Origin: Exserohilum rostratum
Taxonomy: Eukaryota; Ascomycota; Dothideomycetes; Pleosporales; Pleosporaceae
Assembly: GCA_026367775.1 (NCBI GenBank)
Contig: CP111152.1
Span: 2,852,001 to 2,916,000 of the forward strand
DNA length: 64,000 nt
Direction: 5' to 3'
The translations under genes were made by a program, and so were the position numbers. The notes under the pieces were generated by a model that was given only the letters and a program-made list of their open reading frames with translations, ran no database searches and was not told the origin of the DNA. Of the stretch, positions 40,726 to 51,361 are shown piece by piece (within the stretch, counting starts at the first letter, position 1; every line of letters starts with the position of its first letter).

Positions 40726-43347
40726 ATGGACGACACGCCCGCTGCCACACCTGCTATCACCGCCGCCGCCGCTGCTGCCACTCCATCGCAGCCCTCTCGC
40801 CCTGAAGAGCCTGATTCACGAAACAGCTTACGGCACATTCTGGCCGCCGACCCCCAGATGGACGACTCCAAGCCCTCACCCTCGCAAGGGACTACACCTG
40901 TCCCCGACGAGAGCGAGGCTGGCGGTGATGCGCCCGAGACGACGAAGCCAGCCCCCGACCAAGACCCGGCGCGCACATACTACACTGCAACCACGACGAC
41001 TACCCGCCGCAATGCAAACGGAAGCGTCTCATCCGTCTACAGCGGCAACAAGATCAAACATCTCAAAAAGGACGACGGTATCCCACTGTGGCGCAAGGAC
41101 ATTCAGTATGATTTCCTTAAGCTCGTGTTTGAGGACGACAAGCGCGTCTTCACCAAGCAATCAGACTCGACCAGTGGCCACACCTTTGCCGACATCTATC
41201 TTGATGCCATGGCTAAGAGTAGCAAGTGCAGCAAGATTCTCAAAGACAAGCTGCTGACGGAGCGCCCGGCCGCAATCAACATGGCCATGGTGTGTCTGCT
41301 GGTCAACGTCGGACGCATGAACACAACACTGAACTGTAAGAAACAACATGGAGTCCCTTCTTTGGTCTCATCTAACCTGTCACAGTCTTCCCCGAAATGC
41401 GCGCCCAACTACGAACCTACCACTCGATTCCTTCGCTCCAGGCGCACCAAGACCCCAATGCCTACAAGCAGCTACAAGATGCGCCGCGCTTGAAATCTAT
41501 TCTCAAGGGAGCCACTGAGGACCAAGAGCAACCCAGCACTATTGAGGAAATCATGGCCGCCACCATACCCCGTACAAATCCCGTGAACCTCATCTTTGTC
41601 CTCTCCCAGTACGCGCCCAAGATCTCGGAGCTACACTTTTTCCCTCCACGCGACTTCTTCGACCTAGTCATGCGCTCCAATTTGAGCAGTAAGAGCAGAG
41701 CTACGGCTTTCCTGTGGCTTATGTGGTGGTACCTCGAAAGCGATTTTACCAAAGAGGCTGCTGAAAACAACCCCTTTGGGCCTGGACAACCTGGGCCGGC
41801 AGACGACCCAACAACAGCCGAATTTCCCATCAAGTGTCCGCCGTTTGAGATTCTGACACCGGAGCAAGAGGCTTTGGAGAACGTCGATACTGCCGACGAG
41901 CAGGCATTTGGTGAGATCAAGCGAAAGGAGAGAACGGCTATCCTGGCAAGTGATATGGCACCCGTTGTGACGGGCCCCAAACGAACCAACAAGAAGGGTG
42001 AGTGGAACTCGTAGTCCAACTTACTGCTTTGACACTAGCGTACCTATGGGTGTTGGGCAGGTGGACAGTCCTGGTCGTATCAAGATCTAACTGTGCTGTA
42101 GGATTCAACCAAAATCCAGTCTTCTCAATAGCTGCCGATGATGGTGCCTCAACGCCTGGAAGAGACAGACAGTCACCATCACATGGTAAGTCTTCGAGGA
42201 CTGGATTGACATGATATGGAATTAACGACGAGTAGGCTCTGCACGAGGACGTGGTAAACTTGCAAAATCCCTCATGGAACGAGACTATCCCTCGGATACC
42301 GACCGGACTCGCTCGGCATCTCCTCCGGGCAGCGTTTACAATACGGCCAAGAAGTTGGCCACACCGAACATGCGCATCAACACGCTTCTTAATGAAGACG
42401 GCCCGGCTTCAACCCCTGCACCTAAGGGTCCAGGCCGGGGCAACTGGTCCCGCAGTCGGCAATCTGGTATAGGAGCGAGCGGCGGCCCGGCAGCCCGTAG
42501 TTTCAAAGCCAAACTTGATGCGACTAATTCGCAAGATGGCCAATCGCCCTCGACATCGGCTCCGACCTTCAACGGCCCCCACGGGTTCTACCTCCCCTTG
42601 AACGGCTCCGACCCATCACATAAGCGCACTCGGCCGCTGACGCAACATCAACTGGCCGTAGAACAATATCGCCGTCGCCGTGTCGACGTCATTCTCGACC
42701 GTGGCATCCGCATCGAGTACAAGTCGGCCGCCAAGCGGCGCCGCAAGGCCAACCCCTTTATCCGCAGCTGGATCCGCTGCAAAGGCATGGCGGACGGCTA
42801 CGACACCGACGAAGAAACATATGCACAGTTCGGCACCTCCAACGGCCTCACAGACGCCGACTACACGGCCACTGGCGGTGGCGGCGGTACAAAAACCCCA
42901 CCACCTATGCCATCTGGTCTCGTCCCCCTCGACTTTGGCGGCGAGATCAACGACCACGGCGAGGAATCCTACTACCGCGCCAAGATGCTCAGCCGAGCTC
43001 TCCGCCGCCTCGAACGCTGGGAAGAAGGGAAATCCGCGCCACGCGCTCGCAGACTCAAGGGTGAAGCGACAAACGCTTCTGTCACGAGCGGTGGTGCTGC
43101 TACTACTACCGCTACCACCGGAGCGAGACAAGGCGGTCTTGAGAGTGGCGACGAGGAAGATGTAGAGGATCTAATGGACGTAGATGAGGCAGAGGACGTA
43201 AGTGATGACGATACCGAAGATGAGACTATGCTTGAGGGCGGTGGTGGTGCTAATACTGCTGCTGCTGCTGCTACTCCTGCTGGGAAGGCGGGCACACCGG
43301 CGAAGTGGGAGGCGGGTACCCTGCCATCTTTGCCTAGGATGGCTTGA
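40726..43347 (+). CDS. IES1: INO80 chromatin-remodelling complex subunit Ies1 homologue (805 aa)
   Basis: Nuclear protein of the INO80 remodeller. Exons: 40726-41335, 41386-41997, 42102-42185 and 42236-43347; the introns (50, 104 and 50 nt) are GT-AG and keep the frame. The N-terminus is Ala/Thr/Pro-rich. A conserved block follows (about 115-410), with KHLKKDDGIPLWRKDIQYDF, MVCLLVNVGRMNTTLNFFPE and SRATAFLWLMWWYLESDF, the pattern of fungal proteins annotated as Ino eighty subunit 1. The second half carries a basic segment (YRRRRVDVILDRGIRIEYKS), low-complexity Gly/Thr stretches and a very acidic region near 750 (SGDEEDVEDLMDVDEAEDVS). The family call is from motif memory; the yeast protein is much more divergent. 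Confidence 0.8.
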
Positions 43348-43915
43348 TCTTCTCTCTCTCTATCTGATCCTCATTCCTCCATGTTCTGTTGTTCTGGCTT
43401 TCTTTTTCAACATCTTCTGAGCAATGCTTGTATTATGTACCACTACTACCACTACCACTACCACTACTACTATTATCCTTTTTATTCTATTTTTTTTTGA
43501 TTTTTGAGTTGGCTGATTACTTTACACAAAGCATGGCGCTTGGGGCGGCGGCGGGCCTTGGGAAGCAATGGGTATGAGATGGTATGGAATGGGCATTAGG
43601 AGTAAAACTTATAACTACCTAAGTAACTAAGTAACTAGTTTTATCTGATATGTGATACTGTTTGCTGTACAAAGTCCAGTCTACTCTTGTTTGAATATTT
43701 GTGTTTGTGAAATGAGATTAATGTGTAAATGGGTATATATGTCTAGACCATGTTCACTTACTTACTCATTAATTGAGTTGCACTACTTATTAAATTCCTT
43801 GATAGAATATACACATGTGTAAGTATATTCTACAGATGATTCTCAATTCCCTCATCATATCAATCACATCGCTCCCCTCCCCCCTCCCTCTTTTTTTTTG
43901 ACTTATGAAATGTTC
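43348..43915. other. Convergent 3' region
   Basis: 568 bp between two gene ends. It has CTA/CCA triplet runs (43440-43475) and AT-rich sequence. No gene. Confidence 0.55.
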
Positions 43916-46487
43916 TTACAGTCCACTCAATCCATCCAACAAAGCCGTCAACCCCCCAACACCCAACAGCGCCCCCGCAGCCGCCGTCTTCCTCCCCCCA
44001 TGGCTCTTCTTCCCATGTCTGTTATCCCCATATTTAGCTCTGCTTCTGTCGCGCTCCCGCCTACTACGTCGCGGACGCTCGGATTCAGAATCAGAAGTTG
44101 TGGTGTCGTTGTCTTCGTGGCGTCGGGCTGGATAGCCAGAGTTGTGGCTGTTTAGATGGGATGATCGCCGGGGTGAAGCTTGCATTGGGTGCAGGTGGTT
44201 GTTTGGTAGGTTGAGGTTGGAGGTGGATGCGTGGAGATATGGGTGAGGTGGTGGGGGCGGGAAGGATCCTGTTGTGGTGGGGTAAGGTGGTGGTGGAGGG
44301 TAGTAATGTGGAGGTTGTGAGGGATAACCGCTTGATTGTTGGGGGTAGTAAGGGTGGCGAGGGGAATGAGGGGGTGGCGGGGGAAACTGCTGGCCGTACT
44401 GCTGCTGTCCTGGGGGAACCGGGATTTGGATGCTTGGTGTGCGGGAATTGACGGCTGCTTGTGGTAGAGGAGGGACGAGACCTGGGCCTGGAGTGGACAT
44501 TGAGCGGTCTAGTGGTGGTGGTCCTCCTGGAGGTGTAAGGTTGATAGAGCTCTTTGCACGATCAAGAGGTGGATGCGTAGACCGAGTTACCGGTGTGCGA
44601 GACCGATCAATTGTGCTGCCTTTCTGTGCGTTGATTGATGGAGGTGGCTGTCTGTGAAAGGATGATGTTCTAACCTTTGGCTGAGCTGGCGGAGTGGGCG
44701 GTGCATTCTTTCGATACATCTCGACTGTTCGTTCTACGAGACGGTTGACTTGGTCGAACTGCAGTGGCTTCGTGATGCAAAAGCATGTCTCAAATTTTGT
44801 TCTCCTGCCATCTCTCCTCTCTTTCTGTACCTGAGTAAATGGTAGTCGCGCTTCTTGGATAGCTTCCTTGCACACCCAGCTCGCCATGATCTCAGTCCAG
44901 CTATTTCGCTCTGCAAAGGCGAGTGATGATGGCTGATCAGTGTTGGAACTGACTTGCTTGGCGTCAATAAATCGCCAGTAATACTTCCGCGTACACAATT
45001 TCCATGGTATTTCAAGATCGGCTTCGTCATCTTCTTCCTTTGCCTCAACAGCTGCTGCAGCATTCACTGGAGGGCTTCCTATACTACTATCTGACGAGGT
45101 TGTCGAAACGTTCGTTTGAGATGTGTGAGGCGTTTCAGCCGGTGTTGGTGGTGCGCGAGGGCCAAATTGCTTCTCTGACTCTGGACTGGGCATGTTGTTC
45201 TCTGCAAATAGTGGTTGTACACTTCCTGATCTTCGTGATCGCCGTACACCATCACCCGATTGTTTAGAATTTTGGCTGTGTTCTTCTTCGCTATCTGATT
45301 CGACAGTGGCTTGTTGAGCCTGCTGTCTTTGTTTTCGTTGTTCGTATTCTTCCTCCTGGAGACGTCTCTCGAACTGGGGTAAACAGGTCCATCGATGAAG
45401 CAGATGTTCAGCCTGTGCTGCAGAGATTTTGCATACAGAAGGTAGACCGTTGGAAACTGATGTGTCGAGGCTGAATAACGTCGTGTTTTGGTATGGGTAG
45501 AGGCTGGATGGCTTGGGCGTTTGGCCTTGCTCTTTTACGATCAGACTTTGCGAGCTTTCATCTTCCATTAGCAATCGAGAATCTGATTGCGGCGAATTTT
45601 GGAAGGTATCAGATGCAAGCAGTATTGACAGCTGCTGTTGAATGATAAGAGTCTCTAATTGAAGTTTTTCATTGTCAACAACTCTGGCAGCTTGCTGTGG
45701 CGAAACGGTAGGACGAAGTCTGTTTCGTTGTTAGTGGTTTTCTGAACAGGGCTTACACATATCTTATGCTGCAACAATGACAAAGCATCATTTGAGTCCG
45801 AGCTAGATGTAAACTTCTCTTATAGATAAAAAACTGACTCACTTTGACCACATGATGCTTTGCGCGGTGTATAATGTCTGGAGCAAGACCGACAAAGTTG
45901 TGCTCAAGGCGTCGAGATGAGCCATCAAATATTCCGACCTTGTCTTCGTAGATGAGTCCAGCCGAGATTCAGTGCTTCCCACAGAACTAGCACTGTCCCT
46001 CCGGTCATGGTGCTGGATTCCCTCAATCGAGGCTGCTGATTCGAAGCTGCTCAATACATTTTGTGACTGCTCGATTATGTCGTCTAGTGCATCAAAGGCC
46101 TGTGCAAAGTGTCAGTACGATTGTACAAAAGCGCTCTTCCTGTAATGAAGATCATTTCTTAAGGAAGATCTCTGCCTTTTTTACAGGATACTTGAGATTA
46201 CTCAATAGAAATGCCATTCATAACCTCATAAGAGACTCTGAAGTCATGCGACACAGATCCTTACTACAGTCTTGAATACTTGTACGTACCTCCGGTGATG
46301 GCAAGCGATCATCCTCTTTAATGATGGTCCCCACTTGCTTGAGTATACTTGCAAATCCGTTAATCTTATTTGTGATCCCAACCAGCTCTCGGGCAGCCTC
46401 AGGCGATTCCGCAGCCGTTTTGAACAACTCCAGTGCAAGAGCTGAACTTCTCGATACCACCGGTAAAATAGATGCGAGTACTGCCAT
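43916..46487 (-). CDS. Helo-like N-terminal domain protein with Pro-rich C-terminus (752 aa), function unknown
   Basis: Exons: 46487-46290, 46099-45843 and 45719-43916, with GT-AG introns of 190 and 123 nt, both keeping frame. The first 130 residues (MAVLASILPVVSRSSALALE..., then DALDDIIEQSQNVLSSFESA) have the helical pattern of the N-terminal domain found on fungal STAND/NLR proteins, with a hydrophobic start. A linker rich in Ser and Glu follows. A conserved-looking block (about 390-480) contains RKYYWRFIDAKQ and WTEIMASWVCKEAI. Then comes a long Pro/Tyr-rich stretch (PPPPPHSPRHPYYP type), a basic Ser/Arg patch (SESERPRRSRRERDRSR) and a Gly/Ala-rich, weakly hydrophobic end (AAGALLGVGGLTALLDGLSGL). 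No NACHT or NB-ARC domain. An in-frame ATG at 46514 would add nine residues. Confidence 0.8.
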
Positions 46488-47609
46488 GTTCGTGGAAATC
46501 CAAGTGGTGCCCAATTCCCCAAAAGTCTAGGGAGGAAACGTGGCAATTTGGATGTCGGGATGCAGCCTTGTGCGGGATCTTACAAAGGGATTCGGAAAGT
46601 ATCCATGTGCCCTAGCTAAGGACAGGCACTAGCTGGCGTGAGGTCATAGTGTAGGTTTTCCTGCAGGGCTCTCTGACCGACGACTAAATCCGGCGGAGAT
46701 CACGGCGAGGCGATTGGTCAGGGGCATGGCTGGAGTGCGCAAGCACGCGAGCTGCTGCATTGCATGCATTTGCTGAACGGCTCGGCGAAAAACCAGTACG
46801 AGGTATGCATGTCACGAATGCGGAGAGGCTGTGCACCCGCGTCATAGTTTGCAATCAGTCTCCTCCAGGTATCACTCAGGGATCATTTCAGCCCGTTGTC
46901 GAAACAGCAAAAACAGAGAAAGATTGTGGTTTTCATACATGGGTTCGGCTTCTGAAGTACCGGACGATCCGGGGACTAGTTCTTGAGGGTTGCGTGCTAA
47001 CGGTTGAACAAAAACGGCGCCAATGGTGTGGCACAGGATGACGCCGGCTATGCGGACAAAATTGGCCACCTCATGACCTCTTGAGCCTCAAGCTGAGGGG
47101 AGCAGATACAACGTTGAGTCTGCCTCGGGGTCCTTACATATACGATGCACCATCATCAGTAGTGTAGGAATGCGTGCCCAGTGAAGGGCGCATCGTGGCT
47201 GTTCATCAGACTCAACTCGGTTCTCTATAAGTAGTGATGCTGCGCTGGAGGTCAGAAATGTGCGCACCGTATCTCGTATTGCTCGCCACCGCACAGGACT
47301 TGGAGGCGGAAAGACGGCCGGGACAAGTGCCGGGCCATGTAGCTGCATGGCGCATGACGGGACATCAGATGATGATGGTGATTGTGGAAGAGGGTGTGAG
47401 AGATGGTGAGGTTCGCCAAGTCAGCGTACTGACTGCTTTGGGTAGCGACTACCCGCCCGAGGAACTGCAGATGAACGGTTCACAATCAATTTGCAACATT
47501 GGCGAGGAGGGCTTGTCCATATTCTCGGTACGCAACACCTTTTATTTTGCGGTGTTGTGTTCAGCATGTCTTGTACAGATATTTCTACACGCAGAATATA
47601 GCGGCTTGG
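46488..47609. other. Gap between Helo-like gene and mitoribosomal gene
   Basis: About 1.1 kb. Promoter of the minus-strand Helo-like gene plus the 3' flank of the next minus-strand gene. No supported frame. Confidence 0.5.
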
Positions 47610-48641
47610 TTATGAAGCAAAGCCCTCAAAATTCCACTTGCCCTGGGCCTGCCTTGGCGACAGAGTTGCGTACTGCGCCACCATATCCCAGTTAATCCTA
47701 TCCCACCAAGCCTCGAGGAACTGCCTCTTTCCTCGGACGCCGTAGTCCTGCAGCCAGACATGCTCCCAGGTGTTGACGCACAGCAGCGGCACCACATCGA
47801 CACCTCCCAGCGGCTTCTTGGGTCCTTGATTTTGCTTGGCCGCAGCCCCAAATGTGCCGACCTTGTTGAGCGATTGGTACGACTCTGCATTGTGTGTGTT
47901 GAGGTCGTGTGACTGTCGCCTGTAGTGGGCGCCCGACAGCGGCGATCCAGCCAGGTAGGTGGGCAGGATGCGCAGACTGCCAAAGGGAGCGTTGTCGGTC
48001 TGCACCAGCCAGACGAAGCCAGGGCCGAACATGGCCTCGGCGGTCGCAAGGAAGGTCTCGCGCAGTGTGTCCATGGACGAAAAGTCCTTGTTGATCTGCA
48101 TCTGCAGGTCGGTCGACGGCCGCGACTGCACATCTGGGTTTGTGTTGAGGCCGCGGAAGAAGAAGTGGTTGTTGAAGGCCATGCTGGCGACATTGAAGGC
48201 GTACGCCTTGGTCGGGTCGCGGGCGAATTCTATGACGAGCGACTTTGGTTCTTGGTTCTCATATCCTTGGCCTACGCTCACAGTATCAGTCTTGGATGCC
48301 ATCTCGCACCGCAATGGCAGAGGGCGTACCGTCAGTCATGGTGTTCAATTCGTCAATCATGTGCTGCTGGTAGTCGGTATATGCCGTCTTGAAGCCCTGG
48401 GGCGTGAACAACTGCGGAATTCCCTTTTGCTGTAGTTCCACATGGTTGTCCAGCGCGGGGACGGTATATTTGCTGCGGGCGAGTGCTGGTATTCTCTATT
48501 CAGCGTCAGTCTCTCTCTCCCACTTTCGCAACACCACCACCACCACCACCACCATCACCACTGCAGAGCCACACATACCCTCCAAGCCCCCGCCGCAGAG
48601 CGGATGGCACCCGGCCGCCGGGCCAAACACCGTGCAATCAT
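47610..48641 (-). CDS. Mitochondrial small-subunit ribosomal protein with Fe/Mn-SOD fold (mS42/mS43 type, 296 aa)
   Basis: Exons: 48641-48579, 48495-48330 and 48271-47610; the introns are 83 and 58 nt. The start is a basic, Ala/Arg-rich mitochondrial presequence (MIARCLARRPGAIRSAAGAW). The rest has the Fe/Mn superoxide dismutase fold: the helical N-domain with FNVASMAFNNHFFFRGL and the C-domain with VPLLCVNTWEHVWLQDYG and FLEAWWDRINWDMV. In yeast two such proteins (Rsm26/mS42 and Mrp1/mS43) sit in the mitochondrial small subunit and have no dismutase role. A large insert around the GSPLSGAHYRRQSHD segment and the HFFF in place of the usual enzyme helix motif favour a ribosomal protein over an enzyme. 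The first intron contains a GTG-repeat microsatellite. Confidence 0.88.
48532..48560. repeat. CAC trinucleotide microsatellite
   Basis: About nine copies of CAC with one CAT, lying inside the first intron (48578-48496) of the minus-strand mitoribosomal protein gene. Confidence 0.9.
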
Positions 48642-49215
48642 GATATGTGTGGATTAATCGGGCGAGCGATTGAATTGTCGGAGCCAAGTCGTGCCTCCAA
48701 GCTCGTCTTTTTCCCCGACCGAGCCTTGCGGCCTCTTCGCGCTAACCCCGCCGTCCAATCACGACGCGTCCTCGTCTCGCCCACCAAAAAGTCCAAAACT
48801 GCAAGCGCCCGCATCACGTTTCATCCACCCAACCGCTGGCCAACGCATAGCCACACGACAGATGGAGCCGCCTGCTACTGTCGACCGTGCTAGCAAGGCC
48901 CTACTGCTGTTCGGCCAGCCATACGATGGCGGGCGTCCACTCGGCGCCTCGACTGCTCTATTTGCAGAACATGGCCGACCGCTTGCCAGCGTCACATGAG
49001 GCTCATGCGTCTTTCGTTTTTTGCTAGTAAAAATATCCAAAGGTAGGACGTGGCAGTCGTTTGTATATCCCATTTGTTTCGCAGATCGCTCTTTCCTATC
49101 TGTTTCTCTACTCTTCGCTTTCTCGTCACTTTGTTTCATTCCGAGTCACTTCGTCGAGTGTCGCCGGTCCGACCTCTCCACTATAATTCCAGGCATACCC
49201 TTCCTCACAACTACC
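48642..49215. promoter_or_regulatory. Divergent promoter region
   Basis: 574 bp between the start codons of the mitoribosomal gene (minus) and the Cys-rich membrane protein gene (plus). The plus-strand leader is CT-rich. Confidence 0.6.
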
Positions 49216-50538
49216 ATGACTCCAATTACAATGCCTCCAAGGCTATCAAGGATATCCCTCATCTGCCTCTTCTTCTTCTTGTTCATCACAACTACACAAG
49301 CATCCGCTCTCTTCCTCCGACAAGCAGAAACATGTGGAGGGAACTCAGATCTCCAACAGTGCGGAAGTGACTTTCCGTCATCCTTCTGCTGTCCCAAGGA
49401 TTCTACCTGCATGGGTCTCAACAGTGGCTCTGTAAAGTCTGTCATCTGTTGCCCAGCTGGCTCAGACTGCGCCTACATCCAGCCTACCACCTGCGATGTC
49501 ACCCAGCTCAATGCTACTCTCCACCCAGACAACCAGATGCATCTGTCTGAGACAGAAGGCATTGAGCTACCCAAGTGCGGCGACAAGTGTTGTTCACTGG
49601 GCTACACTTGTCAAAGCAACATGTGCGCCAAAGACACTTCACCTAAACCATCACCTTCCAGTCCTTCCACAGCAACACCTTCACCCACCTCCCCTGCCTC
49701 TGAATCACAGAACTCGGACTGCCCCGCAGCTGCCCCTGTAAAATCAAAGCCCTCTTTCAGCGGCCGCTCCTTTGTCGCAGGCTTCTTCCCCGGCCTCGTC
49801 ATTGGTGCCATAACCACGCTCGCTGTCCTCTGGCTCATCAGAAAGCGCCAGGAGTCCTATTCCAAGAACCGCTACTCAGGCGACTTTGGCCACGTCGCCC
49901 GCCAAATCAGCGACCCCATCTACGATCCCCAGCACGCCGCTCGCACAGATTTCATGCGAAGGGGCAGCCGCTCCGCCACCTCATCCCCAAACACCACAAA
50001 TAGAATTGTGCAGGGTATGAAGGAAACCAACAACAACACTGCCGCGCACGGCTTTACCCCGAGGATAAAAAGCATGTGGGAGCGCACTCCCAAGCTAAAC
50101 TTTGGATTTACTCCTGGCTTACCCGCCAACCCCGCACCTCCTGCCGTCCGCGCAGGAAATCCTTACAACGATCCATATCAGACTCCGCCGCCGAAGCCCA
50201 AGCGCATCCACTCGGAGCGCCGTACTAGCTCACGCCGCACCAGCGCTATACCACCACACGTCCAAGTCCGTCCGAGTGCTGCTGCGCGCACAAATAGCTC
50301 AGAGACAATCGACGTGTTAATGCCCAATTCGGCCGCTGTTGGCACCAATGGTCTATACCCTAACAACCACAGCAACGACTCTGGTTTCCTGCAGCCACCA
50401 CAGGCACCTGGTATGCGGGGTGCGAATCGCTATACTGCGGACTCTGCGCACACGACGTTTACAAAGTTGATGGAGCGCGCGGGGTTTGACGAGGGACCGA
50501 GGCAGGAGGTGAGGGATTGGAAGACTCCTAGAGTCTAA
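49216..50538 (+). CDS. Cys-rich single-pass membrane protein (440 aa), function unknown
   Basis: Single exon. The ATG at 49216 gives an N-terminal signal peptide (SLICLFFFLFITTTQASA). The extracellular part (about 32-145) holds about 16 cysteines in pairs such as CGGNSDLQQCG, SSFCCPKDSTC, VICCPAGSDC, CGDKCCSLGYTC. A Ser/Thr/Pro stalk follows, then one membrane segment (about 188-207, FPGLVIGAITTLAVLWLI) with a basic stop-transfer RKRQ. The cytosolic tail of about 230 residues is Pro/Ser-rich with basic clusters and a conserved-looking end (TFTKLMERAGFDEG). The layout resembles fungal wall-sensor or adhesin-like type I membrane proteins, but the Cys spacing does not match WSC or CFEM in any way I can show. 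The family is unrecognised. Confidence 0.85.
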   Translation: MTPITMPPRLSRISLICLFFFLFITTTQASALFLRQAETCGGNSDLQQCGSDFPSSFCCPKDSTCMGLNSGSVKSVICCPAGSDCAYIQPTTCDVTQLNATLHPDNQMHLSETEGIELPKCGDKCCSLGYTCQSNMCAKDTSPKPSPSSPSTATPSPTSPASESQNSDCPAAAPVKSKPSFSGRSFVAGFFPGLVIGAITTLAVLWLIRKRQESYSKNRYSGDFGHVARQISDPIYDPQHAARTDFMRRGSRSATSSPNTTNRIVQGMKETNNNTAAHGFTPRIKSMWERTPKLNFGFTPGLPANPAPPAVRAGNPYNDPYQTPPPKPKRIHSERRTSSRRTSAIPPHVQVRPSAAARTNSSETIDVLMPNSAAVGTNGLYPNNHSNDSGFLQPPQAPGMRGANRYTADSAHTTFTKLMERAGFDEGPRQEVRDWKTPRV

Positions 50539-51361
50539 TTCTCTTCACCTGCCTTGTCCCATCACCTCATTTCCTTCCATCTGTCTATCCGTCTTACACT
50601 CTCTTCTTCTTCTCTTCTTCTTCTCTTCTTCTTCTCTTCTTCTTCTCTTCTTCTTTCCACGTACATATTCTTCTTTTTCCTGTCTTACTGTTTTCTCTCT
50701 CTTTCTTTCACGTCCATTCATTCATGCATCGCTCTTTTACACTCATTTTAGCGCTGGCGTTTGTCGATCAAAAGCCTTACACTCTCTTTTTATGTCTTTC
50801 TCTCACGCATACATGCATACACACTAGACTGTACTGACTCACGATTGCATTTACGCTGGTTGGCTTGCATGTGGCGGCGCTTGGGAGGTTGTTGTTGTTT
50901 TTTTCTTGGTAAAGGTTTACTGCACTTGCATCTTCGTTTCTGTTCTGTTTTTCTATGATACCACAAACCCGGCAGGTCCCTTTCCTATTCTTACTACTAT
51001 GGGTACTACTGCGTAGTACTACAATACGATACTCTTATGATGAGTCTTTTTTCGATAGCAAAATATCAAGATTATTTCAAAGTCCCTTTTCTATTGCGTT
51101 GATGATGTCTCACAGTCATGACATGTAAACTTATGACACTCCTCTATACCTTGCAAGAATGCCAACTGATTCGTTCATTAACTTCGTTGCTGTTACTACA
51201 AGTGCTCTACATAAACGCCCTTTTACCCAACATGATATACGTTAGATGTCCATTCATCCATGGCAGAGGACATCCCTGTGTGCAGATGAAATCCCAAGGA
51301 ACGGGGGTATATAGCCAACGCCCAAATAAATAAAAAAAAAGAACCAATCGCCGTAGGACTT
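50539..51361. other. Convergent 3' region
   Basis: 823 bp, T-rich 3' flank of the Cys-rich protein gene with an 11-bp tandem repeat and low-complexity sequence. No gene. Confidence 0.55.
50601..50655. repeat. Five perfect 11-bp pyrimidine units
   Basis: CTCTTCTTCTT repeated five times without a mismatch, about 60 bp beyond the stop codon of the Cys-rich protein gene and so probably in its 3' UTR. Confidence 0.92.
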
